Notes under the pieces: generated by a model
What the model saw: only the letters and a program-made list of their open reading frames with translations
Database searches by the model: none
Told to the model about the DNA's origin: nothing
NCBI RefSeq assembly: GCF_029382225.1
Contig: NZ_JARLTC010000030.1
Location: 1 to 64,000, forward strand
Origin: Spongiactinospora sp. TRM90649
GTDB taxonomy: Bacteria > Actinomycetota > Actinomycetes > Streptosporangiales > Streptosporangiaceae
Length of the DNA stretch: 64,000 nt
Reading direction: 5' to 3'
In this document: piece after piece, positions 40,214-48,907 of the stretch
Numbering within the stretch: position 1 is the stretch's first letter
How the letters are laid out: each line of letters starts with the position of its first letter
Made by a program: the position numbers and the translations under genes

Positions 40214-41830
40214 TCAGGAGCCCTCTGCGGGCAGCGTCAGCAGGTAGCCGGGAGGCCTGCGCACCGGCGCGGCCTGCTCGAACGCGTATCCGAGGGCGAT
40301 CAGGTCCGGCTCGGAGAGCCGACCGCCGAAGAAGGTGACGCCCAACGGGAGGACCTTCTTGGCGTATCCGGCGGGAACGGTGATCGCCGGGTATCCGGCG
40401 ACGGCCGAGGGTGTGGAGGAGCCGACGTACCCGGAGAGGTCGTCGCCCTTGTCAAGGTCGGTGACCCAGGCGCCCGCGTTGGTCGGCGCGAGCACCGCGT
40501 CGAGGCGTTCCGCCGCGATCACGGAGTCGATCGCCTGCCTGGACAGGGTGGTCGCCTTGGCCCGCAGCGCGCGGTACTCGGGGTCGTTCAGGTCGCCGCT
40601 GGTCGCCTGGGACTCCTCGAACAGTTCCTGCCCGAAGTGGCGCAGCTCGGTGGCGGCGTTGCGCCGGTTGAACTCGATCAGCCCGGCGAGGTCGCGCGGG
40701 TGGCGGCCGGGGGTCTTGGCCAGGTAGGCGTTCAGGTCGTGCTTGAACTCGGTCATCAGCGCGGGGAACTCCGCCGCGCCGATCTCGTCCATCCCGGCCA
40801 TCTCGACGCCCTCGACCACGGTCGCGCCCCGGGCGCGGAGGGTGGCGACGGCGGCGTCCAGGGTCGCGAGCACCTCGCGGTCGCCCCCGGCGACCGAGCG
40901 CCAGACGCCGATCCGCTTGCCGGCCAGCGCGCGGGGACGCAGCGCCTTCAGGTAGTCGCGGTCGCCGCCGCGCACGGTGTCGGGGTCCTCGGGGTCGACG
41001 CCCTGGATGGCGGCCAGCACGGCGGCGGCGTCGGTGACGTTCCTGGTGATCGGCCCGGCGGTGTCCTGCCGCGCGGAGATCGGCACCACGCCGGTACGGC
41101 TGACCAGTCCGACCGTGGGCTTGATGCCGACCACGCCGTTGATGCCCGCAGGGCAGACGATCGAGCCGTCGGTCTCGGTGCCGACGGTCACCGCGGCCAG
41201 GCTCGCCGCGACGGCGACCGCCGAGCCGCTGCTCGACCCGCAGGGGTTGCGGTCCAGCACGTGCGGGTTGTTGGTCTGCCCGCCGACGGCGCTCCAGCCG
41301 CTGGTGGACGGGCTGCCCCGGAAGTTGGCCCACTCCGACAGGTTGGCCTTGCCGAGGATCACCGCGCCGGCCGCGCGCAGCCGGCGGACCAGGAAGGAGT
41401 CGCGGGCCGGGCGGGCGCCGCTCAGCGCCAGCGAGCCGGCGGTGGTGCGCAGCGCCCCGGCCGTGTCGATGTTGTCCTTGAGCAGGACCGGGATGCCCTC
41501 CAGGGGGCCGTGCGCGCCCCGGCGGCGGCGCTGGTCGCTGCGTCCGGCCTCCGCGAGCGCCGCCGGGTTGGTCTGCACGACCGCGTTCAGCAGCGGGTTC
41601 ACCGCGCGGATGCGATCGAGGTAGAAGCGGGTGAGCGCCACGGAGTCGAGGCGCCCCCGGTCCATCGCGCGCTGCATGTCCAGGACGGTCGCGCGGTCCA
41701 GGTCCAGGCCACGCAGGACCGTGCCCGCCGGACGGGGGGCCGCGTCAGCCGTGATCACGGGCTGGGCCACGGATAACCCCGCGGTGAGCGCGAGTGCCGC
41801 GAGCAGTCGCACGGGATGCATGGGTCTCAT
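40214..41830 (-). CDS. Secreted amidase (amidase signature family)
   Basis: A 538-residue amidase-signature enzyme with an N-terminal signal peptide (VRLLAALALTAGLSVAQPVITADA). Catalytic elements: Lys in LLKDNIDTAG, cis-Ser in CGSSSGSAVAVAAS, nucleophile Ser in TETDGSIVCPAG, and GVVGIKPT. It resembles secreted amidases and peptide amidases of actinomycetes. Export means it attacks an amide outside the cell, unlike the cytoplasmic amidase at 13.3 kb. Start ATG 41830 or 41821 is unresolved; neither has a good ribosome-binding site. It may supply substrate to the adjacent aromatic cluster. Confidence 0.88.
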   Translation of the reverse strand: MRPMHPVRLLAALALTAGLSVAQPVITADAAPRPAGTVLRGLDLDRATVLDMQRAMDRGRLDSVALTRFYLDRIRAVNPLLNAVVQTNPAALAEAGRSDQRRRRGAHGPLEGIPVLLKDNIDTAGALRTTAGSLALSGARPARDSFLVRRLRAAGAVILGKANLSEWANFRGSPSTSGWSAVGGQTNNPHVLDRNPCGSSSGSAVAVAASLAAVTVGTETDGSIVCPAGINGVVGIKPTVGLVSRTGVVPISARQDTAGPITRNVTDAAAVLAAIQGVDPEDPDTVRGGDRDYLKALRPRALAGKRIGVWRSVAGGDREVLATLDAAVATLRARGATVVEGVEMAGMDEIGAAEFPALMTEFKHDLNAYLAKTPGRHPRDLAGLIEFNRRNAATELRHFGQELFEESQATSGDLNDPEYRALRAKATTLSRQAIDSVIAAERLDAVLAPTNAGAWVTDLDKGDDLSGYVGSSTPSAVAGYPAITVPAGYAKKVLPLGVTFFGGRLSEPDLIALGYAFEQAAPVRRPPGYLLTLPAEGS

Positions 41831-41833
41831 GGG

Positions 41834-41860
41834 TGATGAGCGTAGCGTTATCGCTTTCGT
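41834..41860. promoter_or_regulatory. Possible LacI-type operator upstream of the secreted amidase
   Basis: On the minus strand AAAGCGATAACGCT lies in the 56-bp AT-richer gap between the FAD hydroxylase stop and the amidase start. The AGCG...CGCT arms resemble LacI-family half-sites. No LacI gene is in the window. Confidence 0.3.
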
Positions 41861-41886
41861 TGGAAAATGTCTCAGCTTCCGCCTTT

Positions 41887-43419
41887 CTATCCGATTCCGG
41901 GAGTGAGTGCGCAGGCCCGTCTCAGGGCGGTGGCCAGGCCGGACGGCACGCCGGGGCCCGGCAGCACGGCGGCGAGGTGGCCGTCCGGCCGTACCACGTA
42001 CACCGCGTCGAGCCCCGGCACCACGTGCGCCTCCACCGGGGCGTCCACGGCCGCCGAGGCGGCCTCGCCCAGCTCGGGCACCGCCTCTGGCGAGCCGGTG
42101 AGCAGCACGAACCCCGTGCCGAACCGGGCACGCGCCCGCCCTCCCCCGGCCAGCGGCAGGTCGGGGCAGATGACGCCGCCCACGGCGGGCCGGACCGCGC
42201 CCGCCTCGCGCGGGAAGTCGGGTCCGTGGGTGGGGGTGGTCAGCGGGGAGTCCAGGTACCAGTAGGGCTCGGCCAGCCGTCCCGAGTCGATGCGCGACCG
42301 CGCCGCCGGATCCGTCACCGCCGACTCCAGCGCCGCGGCCCGCCCTGCCCGCTCCTGTTCGCTGCCGGGCACCAGGAAGCGCATGGTGGCGCTGGTCACC
42401 CGGAGGTTCTCCAGGGCCGCCGCGCGGCGTTCGGCGTCGTAGGTGCCGAGCAGGCCGCCGGGGGCCCGGCCGTGCCGGACCAGGGCGATCTTCCAGGCCA
42501 GGTTGTCGGCGTCCTGCACACCCGAGTTGAGGCCGCGCGCCCCGAACGGCGCGTACAGGTGGGCGGCGTCTCCGGCCAGGAAGACCCGGCCGCGCGAGAA
42601 GCTCGGCGCCACCCGCTCGTGGAAGCGGTAAACGCTGAGCCACACGACCTCGTACGGCACGTCGCCCGCGACCTGCCGGATGCGCCGGTCGAGCGCCCCG
42701 GTCGAGCGCTCCCCTTCCAGGTCGTAACCCGCGGGCACCTGCCAGTCGATCCGCCACACCGAGTCCGGGCAGTGGTGCACGAGCACCTGGCGGCCCGGGT
42801 TCCACGGCGGGTCGAAGTAGAACCGGCGCTCGCTGGGGAACGGCAGGTCGGCGCGAATGTCGGCGATCAGGAAGCGGTCCTCGAAGGTGTGCCCCTCGGC
42901 GGTCAGCCCGATCAGCCCGCGCACCGCGGACCCTGCGCCGTCGCAGCCCACCAGGTGGGAGCCCCGGATCTCGCCCCCGCCGCGCACGTGCGCCACGACG
43001 TGGTCGCCGTGCTCGGTGAGGGCGGTCACCTCGTGGGACCGGCGGATCTCGATCAGCGGCTCGGCCTCGGCCCGCTCCCACAGGAAGCGCTCCACGCTCG
43101 CCTGGGAGATGTTGATCCACGGCGGGAACCCGGCGGAGGTCTCCGGGAACCGGGTGACGAACAGTTCGTGGGAGCGGTAGTAGGTGCGGCCGGTCGTCCA
43201 GGTGACGCCCTCGGCCACCATGGGGGCCGCGCACCCGACCCGGTCGAAGACCTCCAGCACGTCACGCTGGAAGCAGATGGCCTTCGAGCCCACCGGGTCG
43301 CGCTCGGCGCGGGACTCCAGCACCACGCTGGGAACGCCCCAGCGGGCCAGCAGCAGCGCCGCGGTCAGTCCGACCGGTCCCGCGCCCACGATCACGACGG
43401 GATCCATCGGATCACCCAT
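41887..43419 (-). CDS. FAD-dependent aromatic hydroxylase (MhpA/PheA-like monooxygenase)
   Basis: A 510-residue class A flavoprotein monooxygenase that hydroxylates an aromatic ring with NAD(P)H and O2. FAD motifs: VVIVGAGPVGLTAALLLARWG at the N-terminus, HLVGCDGAGSAVR in the middle, and FLAGDAAHLYAPFGARGLNSGVQDADNLAWKI. It is closest in pattern to 3-(3-hydroxyphenyl)propionate hydroxylases, which prepare catechols for meta-cleavage. The start overlaps the stop of the metallo-beta-lactamase gene by 8 bp; ATG 43407 is the alternative. Substrate unknown. It is the last gene of a three-gene unit. Confidence 0.9.
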   Translation of the reverse strand: MGDPMDPVVIVGAGPVGLTAALLLARWGVPSVVLESRAERDPVGSKAICFQRDVLEVFDRVGCAAPMVAEGVTWTTGRTYYRSHELFVTRFPETSAGFPPWINISQASVERFLWERAEAEPLIEIRRSHEVTALTEHGDHVVAHVRGGGEIRGSHLVGCDGAGSAVRGLIGLTAEGHTFEDRFLIADIRADLPFPSERRFYFDPPWNPGRQVLVHHCPDSVWRIDWQVPAGYDLEGERSTGALDRRIRQVAGDVPYEVVWLSVYRFHERVAPSFSRGRVFLAGDAAHLYAPFGARGLNSGVQDADNLAWKIALVRHGRAPGGLLGTYDAERRAAALENLRVTSATMRFLVPGSEQERAGRAAALESAVTDPAARSRIDSGRLAEPYWYLDSPLTTPTHGPDFPREAGAVRPAVGGVICPDLPLAGGGRARARFGTGFVLLTGSPEAVPELGEAASAAVDAPVEAHVVPGLDAVYVVRPDGHLAAVLPGPGVPSGLATALRRACALTPGIG

Positions 43420-44365
43420 GCAGTTCGTCCCAGACCTCGCGGTCCCGCTCGGCCGTCCAGATCCTGGGCCGCTCGATGCCGTCGAACTCGTCCCACAGCC
43501 GGGAGACGTTGAACGGCAGGCAGTGCTCGAAGATCGGCCAGCCGCCGTAGCGGGGCGCGAGCGCGCCGTGGACGGCGGTGAAGGCGTCCTTGAGCGTGCC
43601 GCCGCCCTGGTAGGCGCCGCCGACCTCGCGCCGCATGGTGGTGAGGAAGTCGCGGGTCTGTCCGATGGCCGCGCTCACCGCCGCCTCTCCCCTGGCCACC
43701 GCGCCACGGCCGCCGACCACGGCCTCGGCGCCGAGCGCCGCCACCGCGTCGAGGGTGCCGGTGGACCAGTCGGTGTGGAAGGCGTCGCCGGTGTAGAGCG
43801 CGGCCTGCGCCTCGACCAGGTCGCCCGCGAACAGGACGCGGCGCTCGGGCAGCCAGGCCACGATGTCGCCCTCGGTGTGCCCCCGGCCGCAATAGCGCAG
43901 TTCCAGGGAGCCGCGCGAGCCGAGGTCGATGGTGAACCTGTCGCTGAACGTCGCGGTGGGCCAGGTGAGCCCGGGGATCGACGCGGGCTCCTCGAACAGG
44001 CGCGGCATCCGGCCGTACTCGGAGTCCCAGTCCTCGCGCCCGCGCTCGGCGATCAGCGCGCGGGTGTTCTCGTGCGCCACGATCACGTCGGCGCCGAACG
44101 CGGACGCGCCCAGCACCCGGACCGCGTGGTAGTGCGACAGGACCAGATAGCGGATCGGCTTGTCGGTGTGCTCGCGCAGCTTGGCCAGCCAGCGGGCGGC
44201 GGCGACCGGCGTGGCCAGCGCCTCGAAGCAGACCAGGAAGTCGTCGGCCTCGATGGCGCCGACGTTGGGATCACCCTCGGCGGTCAGCGCGTAGACGCCG
44301 TCGTCGAGCACCTCCAGCGTCTGTTCCTTGGCCGCGAGATCGGCTGACGACGCGAACGGCTTCAC
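43412..44365 (-). CDS. Metallo-beta-lactamase-fold protein with altered HxHxDH motif
   Basis: A 317-residue MBL-fold protein. The metal motif reads SHYHAVRVLGA, so two His remain but the Asp-His of HxHxDH are Val-Arg. The later ligands GRGHTEGD and LFAGDLVEAQ are intact. The second metal site is therefore probably lost or rebuilt, arguing against ordinary dinuclear hydrolase chemistry. GTG 44365 overlaps the next gene's stop as GTGA and has AGGAGG upstream. It sits between a substrate-binding-like protein and an aromatic hydroxylase, so an intermediate-processing role is likely. Confidence 0.82.
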   Translation of the reverse strand: MKPFASSADLAAKEQTLEVLDDGVYALTAEGDPNVGAIEADDFLVCFEALATPVAAARWLAKLREHTDKPIRYLVLSHYHAVRVLGASAFGADVIVAHENTRALIAERGREDWDSEYGRMPRLFEEPASIPGLTWPTATFSDRFTIDLGSRGSLELRYCGRGHTEGDIVAWLPERRVLFAGDLVEAQAALYTGDAFHTDWSTGTLDAVAALGAEAVVGGRGAVARGEAAVSAAIGQTRDFLTTMRREVGGAYQGGGTLKDAFTAVHGALAPRYGGWPIFEHCLPFNVSRLWDEFDGIERPRIWTAERDREVWDELHG

Positions 44366-45207
44366 GAGACCTCCTCGACAGGGAAGAACGACCTGGCCCG
44401 GATCCACTCCTGGGTCCTGTCGAAAGTCTCCCGTGTGTAGGGCAGGAACACTAGGCGCTCGCCCGGCCCGAAGGCCCGCTCGTCGGCCATGCCGTGCAGC
44501 CGCTCGGGCAGTTGGCGCAGGTGGTGGTGCGCGTAGCGCTGCGGTTCGAGGTCGATGTCCATCTGGGCCCTGCGCAGCGCGCGGAAGTACCTCTCGACGT
44601 CCTCGGGGTCGACGTCGTCGGAGAAGAAGAACCCGATCATGAAGGAGGCGTCGGCGATCCTGCGGAAGCCGTTCTGCTCAAGCAGGTACTGGCCGGGGCC
44701 CCAGATGAGCGCGGCGGGGGCGGTGCCTTCGAGCAGCGCGGTGAGCCGGTCGAGCGGCAGCCCGATGAAGTTCAGCTCGATCTCCTCCGGCCGCAGGAAC
44801 GCCTCCAGCACCTGCTGGGCGGCGAAGTGGCTGCCGGAGTGGTAGCCGACGGCGACGGGCACGCCGGCCAGGTCGCCGGGCCTGTGCACCGGTGAGTCCT
44901 GGGCCACGTAGATGCCGGCCGGGGTGACGGAGTACGCCTTGTCGTACATCCGGCCGTGGCCCTGGGACTGCGCGTGGTTGACGGCCCAGTGGCAGGCGGA
45001 GCTGACGTCGCAGCTCCGGCCCTCGACGAAGCTCTCGAACGCCCCGCGCCGCCGCTGCGGCGGTACCTCGCGCACCGACGAGGCCGACCAGGACTCGGGC
45101 AGGCCGACCTCGAAGACGTAGTCGAGGCCCTCGTCGCGGAAGTAGCCCCGCTCCTCGGCCACCCACTCGTGGAGACGTCCGTGCGGTCTGATGACGAATG
45201 GCGCCAT
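44362..45207 (-). CDS. NMT1/SsuA-like substrate-binding-fold protein without signal peptide
   Basis: A 281-residue type II periplasmic-binding fold: VAEERGYFRDEGLDYVFEVG near the start, ESFVEGRSCDVSSACHWAVN, and YVAQDSPVHRPGDLAGVPVAVGYHSGSHFAAQQVLEAFL follow the pattern of NMT1/THI5 and SsuA proteins. It lacks any export signal and begins MAPFVIRPHGR after GGAAGG at the right distance, so it seems cytoplasmic. It could bind an aromatic ligand as a sensor, or be an enzyme such as a decarboxylase built on this fold. It is first in a unit with the MBL and hydroxylase genes. Confidence 0.75.
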   Translation of the reverse strand: MAPFVIRPHGRLHEWVAEERGYFRDEGLDYVFEVGLPESWSASSVREVPPQRRRGAFESFVEGRSCDVSSACHWAVNHAQSQGHGRMYDKAYSVTPAGIYVAQDSPVHRPGDLAGVPVAVGYHSGSHFAAQQVLEAFLRPEEIELNFIGLPLDRLTALLEGTAPAALIWGPGQYLLEQNGFRRIADASFMIGFFFSDDVDPEDVERYFRALRRAQMDIDLEPQRYAHHHLRQLPERLHGMADERAFGPGERLVFLPYTRETFDRTQEWIRARSFFPVEEVS

Positions 45208-45267
45208 GACACATCCTTCCCTAAAGGGAAAACGATATGATGTTAATATAGATTTCGACGCCGAACG
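45208..45267 (-). promoter_or_regulatory. AT-rich promoter of the substrate-binding/MBL/hydroxylase operon
   Basis: On the minus strand TATTAACATCATATCGTT precedes the GGAAGG site. The AACAT...ATCGTT core resembles the AACATATAATGTT element at 54.2 and 57.3 kb, so it may be a weaker site for the same regulator. Confidence 0.4.
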
Positions 45268-45306
45268 CGACAAGCCCCGTGCCGGAATCCGGCACGGGGC
45301 TTGTCG
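45268..45306. terminator. Strong hairpin terminator after the GntR gene
   Basis: Perfect 19-bp arms around a single central base (arms begin CGACAAGCCCCGTGCC), just past the GntR stop. It isolates the regulator transcript from the next operon. Confidence 0.9.
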
Positions 45307-45316
45307 TTCGCGCAGG

Positions 45317-46024
45317 TCAGAGCAGCGGGGTCTCCGGATGCTCACGGCGCACGCTGCGGACGTGGTCGTCCATCAGCGTGCGGGCGCGCTCCTCGTCGCC
45401 GTCGGCGATGGCCTGGTAGATCTCCTCGTGGATCTTGACCACCCGGCGGGCACGCCGCTCGTTGGCCCGGGGCGCCATCTTCGGTTTCTGCACCGTGGTG
45501 AACGCGATGAGCGTGGCGTGCAGCGCCCGGTTGCCGGAGGCCTCGGCCACCGCGATGTGGAAGTCGAGGCTGCGCTCGGTGAAGGCCGCCGGGTCGCCGA
45601 TCACCTCGTTGGCCGCCGTGATTGTCGCGGCGACCCGGCGCAACTGCTCGTCGGTGGCCTGCCTGGCGGCCATGCTGGCGGTCAGCGGCTCGATCGCGCA
45701 CTGCGCCTCGATCACCTCGGTGAAGGTGACGCCCAGCAGATGGAGCTGCACGGCCAGCGCGTCGATGAACCGGTCCTGGTCGGCCTCGGCGATGCGCAGG
45801 CCGCCCCGCGCGCCCACCTTCACATCGACGATGCCGCGCGCCTCCAGCGTGCGGACGGCGTCGCGGATCGTGATGCGGGAGACCCCGAAGCGCTCGGCCA
45901 GCTCGGTCTCGGTGCCCAGCCAGTCACCCGGCTGTAGGCCGCCGAAGAAGGCCTCCCTGATCTGTTCGATCACCTCTTCGGACACCCGGGTTCCGCGAAC
46001 CGGCCTCCATGTGGTCTCTTCCAC
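45317..46024 (-). CDS. GntR family regulator, FadR/FCD type
   Basis: A 235-residue regulator. N-terminal winged helix (WLGTETELAERFGVSRITIRDAVRTLEARGIVDVKVGARGG, about 35-75) and a helical FCD domain with conserved metal/effector His residues (RSLDFHIAVAEASGN; MDDHVRSV). FCD members bind organic acids and control their catabolism. GTG 46024 has GGGAGG upstream. As the only regulator inside the 41.9-64 kb aromatic cluster it is the best candidate to bind the shared AT-rich inverted repeats. Confidence 0.92.
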   Translation of the reverse strand: MEETTWRPVRGTRVSEEVIEQIREAFFGGLQPGDWLGTETELAERFGVSRITIRDAVRTLEARGIVDVKVGARGGLRIAEADQDRFIDALAVQLHLLGVTFTEVIEAQCAIEPLTASMAARQATDEQLRRVAATITAANEVIGDPAAFTERSLDFHIAVAEASGNRALHATLIAFTTVQKPKMAPRANERRARRVVKIHEEIYQAIADGDEERARTLMDDHVRSVRREHPETPLL

Positions 46025-46080
46025 CTCTTCACCCTCCCAGGCAGGCGATGGCCGGAGCGGGCCTGGAGCGTCTCAGCCCG

Positions 46081-46106
46081 TTAAAAAAATATAACAATTG
46101 ATCAAT
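46081..46106 (-). promoter_or_regulatory. AT-rich promoter of the GntR gene
   Basis: A 10-bp palindrome ATTGATCAAT (46097-46106) overlaps the stop of the upstream aldehyde dehydrogenase gene and is followed by a TTATATTTTTTT run. It is the only AT-rich stretch before the GntR start and a possible autoregulatory site. Confidence 0.4.
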
Positions 46107-47532
46107 ATCTCATCACGATGGCCTTGGGTTCAGTGAAGAAATCGCGGTGGAAGTGCCCACCTTCGCGCCCGACGCCCGACAGCTTGTAGCCCCCGAAAGG
46201 TGCCTTCCGCTCTCGCACACCCCAGGTGTTCACCCACACCGTGCCGGCCCGCAGCCGCTCGGCCACCTGATGAGCGCGCCGCAGATCTTGAGTATAGAGC
46301 GTCGCGGTGAGCCCGTAGTCGGAGTCGTTGGCCAGGTTCACGCCTTCGTCCTCGGTGTCGAACGGCGCCACGCACACCACCGGGCCGAAGATCTCCTCCC
46401 GGCAGGCCCGGGCGGCGGGGGGCAGGCCGATCGCGACCGTCGGCCGCACGTACCAGCCGTCGCCCGCGCGCCCCCCAGTGAGGATCTTCCCGCCGTCCTC
46501 CGGGATGGAGTCGAGGTAGCCGCACACCTTGTCGTACTGCTCCTGGCTGACGATCGGGCCCAGGTCGGTGGCCGGGTCCATCGGGTCGCCGAGCCGCAGC
46601 GCCTCGGCCTGCTCGACGAACCTGGCCACGAACTCGTCGAAGATCGGCCGCTGCACGTAGACCCGGCTGGTGACCAGGCAGACCTGGCCGGAGTTGGAGT
46701 AGATCGAGCGCACCGAGCTGGGCACGGCCACGTCGAGGTCGGCGTCGGCGAAGACCAGGTTCGCGCCCTTGCCGCCGCACTCCAGCGTGACCGGCACCAG
46801 CCGGTCGGCCGCCACCTTCGAGATCGCGGCGCCGACCTCGCTCGACCCGGTGAAGGTGATCCTGGCCACCTCGGGGTGCTCCACGAGGAAGCCGCCCGCC
46901 GAGCCCGGCCCGAAGCCGTGCACGACGTTGAACACGCCAGGCGGCATGCCCGCCTCCAGGGCCAGCTCCGCCATCAGCGTGGCGGAGCCGGGGCTCTGCT
47001 CGGCGGGCTTGAGCACGACGGTGTTCCCCCAGGCCAGCGGCGCGGCCACCTTCCACGAGCCCATGGTGAGCGCGAAGTTCCACGGGGCCACGGCCGCGAC
47101 CACGCCCGCCGGGTCGTACTGCGTGTAGATGTGATGGTCGGCGTCCTTGGGATAGACCTCGGCATGGTCGAGGTCGGCCTCGTCGGCGGCCAGCCGGAAG
47201 TTGCTCGCCGCGCCCGCCACCTCGCCGTTGAGCAGGCGGGAGATCGGCTTGCCCATGTCCATGGTGTCCCTGCGGGCCAGCTCCTGCCGGTGCTCCAGCA
47301 TCAGGTCGGCCAGCCGGTAGAGGATCTGACGCCGCTCACCGGTGGTCATGCGCGGCCAGGAGCCCTGGTGGAACGCCCGGCTCGCCGCCTCGACGGCCGC
47401 CTCGACCTCGGCCCGCCCGCCCAGGGCCACCTCGGCCCAGGGCTCGCGGGTATGCGGATTGACCGACTCGAAGGTACGGCCGTCGGCGGACGGCCTGACC
47501 TGGCCGTCGATTACGTGGTCGAAGCGTTCCAT
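46102..47532 (-). CDS. Aldehyde dehydrogenase (muconic-semialdehyde/betaine-aldehyde type)
   Basis: A 476-residue NAD(P)-dependent enzyme with complete catalytic features: PWNFALTMGSWKVAPAL-like cofactor segment, TFTGSSEVGAAI, LECGGKGANLVF with the general-base Glu, nucleophile Cys in NSGQVCLVTSRV, and EEIFGPVV. The LECGGK form is shared by 2-hydroxymuconic and aminomuconic semialdehyde dehydrogenases. In this cluster it would oxidise the semialdehyde released by extradiol ring cleavage. Divergent from the RraA genes. Confidence 0.9.
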   Translation of the reverse strand: MERFDHVIDGQVRPSADGRTFESVNPHTREPWAEVALGGRAEVEAAVEAASRAFHQGSWPRMTTGERRQILYRLADLMLEHRQELARRDTMDMGKPISRLLNGEVAGAASNFRLAADEADLDHAEVYPKDADHHIYTQYDPAGVVAAVAPWNFALTMGSWKVAAPLAWGNTVVLKPAEQSPGSATLMAELALEAGMPPGVFNVVHGFGPGSAGGFLVEHPEVARITFTGSSEVGAAISKVAADRLVPVTLECGGKGANLVFADADLDVAVPSSVRSIYSNSGQVCLVTSRVYVQRPIFDEFVARFVEQAEALRLGDPMDPATDLGPIVSQEQYDKVCGYLDSIPEDGGKILTGGRAGDGWYVRPTVAIGLPPAARACREEIFGPVVCVAPFDTEDEGVNLANDSDYGLTATLYTQDLRRAHQVAERLRAGTVWVNTWGVRERKAPFGGYKLSGVGREGGHFHRDFFTEPKAIVMRY

Positions 47533-47612
47533 CCGCCGGCACCTCCGTTGACACGACTGTGTATCTATTTGATTATTATAACTTAATTCACCACTGGCAA
47601 GAGGAGAGCCGA
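47533..47612. promoter_or_regulatory. Divergent AT-rich promoter, dehydrogenase/RraA genes
   Basis: This 80-bp gap holds ATTTGATTATTATAACTTAATTC (split: ATTTGATTATTATAAC then TTAATTC), far more AT-rich than the flanking genes, and a GAGGAGAG ribosome-binding site for the RraA gene. It belongs to the set of AT-rich divergent promoters in this cluster. Confidence 0.5.
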
Positions 47613-48257
47613 ATGACCCCTCGCCTGCTCGCGCTGGACACCTGCCTGGTGTCCGACGCGCTGGACGCCCTCGGCCTGCCGGGGGCGACGACCGGGATCC
47701 GGCCGTTGCACGGGACCGCCCGCACGGTCGCGGGGGCCGCGGTGACGGTGCGGATCGGCCCGCGCGGCTCCGCCGCCCCCGCCCACCATCTGGCCACCCC
47801 CGCCGTGGCCGCTTCCGGCCCCGGCCAGGTCCTGGTCATCGGCAACCAGGGCCGCACCGACGTCTCCGCCTGGGGCGGCATCCTGTCGTTCGCCGCCGCG
47901 CGGCGCGGCATCGAGGGCGTGGTGGTGGACGGCGCGGCCCGCGACATCGGCGAGGCCGAGGAACTGGGCTTCCCCGTGTACGGCAGGGCCGCCGTCCCGG
48001 TCACCGCGCGCGGCCGGATCGTCCAGGAGGCGTGGGACGTCCCCGTCGACTTCGCCGGGGTCACCGTCGATCCGGGCGACCTGGTGCTGGCCGACGTGAA
48101 CGGCGTCGTCTTCGTCCCGCGCGATCGCGCCGACGAGGTCATCGCCGTCGCCGAACGGCTGGCCGCCCGCGAGCGCGCCATGATCGAGGCGGTCCGGGCG
48201 GGCGAGTCGGTCGTGGACGTCATGCACGACAGCCGGTTCGAGGAGGCCACCAGATGA
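47613..48257 (+). CDS. RraA/HMG-aldolase family protein, copy 1 (G-X20-R-D-X2-E type)
   Basis: A 214-residue member of the RraA-like family, which includes 4-hydroxy-4-methyl-2-oxoglutarate/4-carboxy-4-hydroxy-2-oxoadipate aldolases that release pyruvate. The Mg-site motif reads WGGILSFAAA...VVDGAARDIGE: Gly replaces the usual Asp 20 residues before Arg-Asp, and a Glu follows two residues after RD, matching the alternative G-X20-R-D-X2-E architecture known for RraA-type members. GAGGAGAG fixes ATG 47613; the frame from 47559 is longer but without a site. First of three tandem paralogues. Confidence 0.88.
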   Translation: MTPRLLALDTCLVSDALDALGLPGATTGIRPLHGTARTVAGAAVTVRIGPRGSAAPAHHLATPAVAASGPGQVLVIGNQGRTDVSAWGGILSFAAARRGIEGVVVDGAARDIGEAEELGFPVYGRAAVPVTARGRIVQEAWDVPVDFAGVTVDPGDLVLADVNGVVFVPRDRADEVIAVAERLAARERAMIEAVRAGESVVDVMHDSRFEEATR

Positions 48258-48907
48258 TCCCCGAGGAGATCGGCGAGCTGGCCGGGCTGGGCACGGCGAC
48301 GGTGTCCGACGCGCTGGACCGGCTGCGGCTGCCCGGCAGCGCGCACGGCCTGGCCCCGATCGCCGACGGCCTGCGGACGGCGGGCCGCGCGTTCACCGTC
48401 CGATACGCCCCCGCGGGCGCGGTCCCCGGCACCGTTGGCGACTACATCGACGACATGGAACCCGGTTGGGTGGCCGCCCTGGACAACGACGGCCGCACCG
48501 ACTGCACGGTGTGGGGCGACATCCTCACGGCGGTGGCCCACCACCGGGGCATCGCGGGCACCGTCATCGACGGCGTGTGCCGCGACACCCGTGAGGCCCT
48601 CGGCCGCGGCTACCCCGTCTTCAGCCGGGGCCGCTTCATGCGCACCGGCAAAGACCGGGTGGAGGTCGTCGAGGTCGGCGGCACCATCACGCTGGCCGAC
48701 GTCCAGGTGCGCCACGGCGACCTGATCCTCGGCGACGAGGACGGCGTCGTGGTCGTCCCCTGGGACGAGGCCGATCGGGTCGCCGCGACCGCCAGGGAGA
48801 TCGCCGCCCGCGAGGACGAGATCCTGAACCTGGCCCTGGAGACCGGCAGCCTGCGCGACGCGCGCACCCGCCACGGCTACCACCTGTTGCAGCGGAGCGG
48901 GCGATGA
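48254..48907 (+). CDS. RraA/HMG-aldolase family protein, copy 2 (D-X20-R-D type)
   Basis: A 217-residue paralogue with the classical aldolase motif: Asp in VWGDILTAVAHHRG, then exactly 20 residues to Arg-Asp in DGVCRDT. That is the Mg-binding and catalytic signature of 4-hydroxy-4-methyl-2-oxoglutarate/CHA aldolases, so this copy is the best candidate for pyruvate-releasing cleavage at the end of a meta-cleavage route. ATGA overlap on both sides, so the three copies are made together. The protein may form mixed trimers or hexamers with its neighbours (inference). Confidence 0.9.
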   Translation: MIPEEIGELAGLGTATVSDALDRLRLPGSAHGLAPIADGLRTAGRAFTVRYAPAGAVPGTVGDYIDDMEPGWVAALDNDGRTDCTVWGDILTAVAHHRGIAGTVIDGVCRDTREALGRGYPVFSRGRFMRTGKDRVEVVEVGGTITLADVQVRHGDLILGDEDGVVVVPWDEADRVAATAREIAAREDEILNLALETGSLRDARTRHGYHLLQRSGR

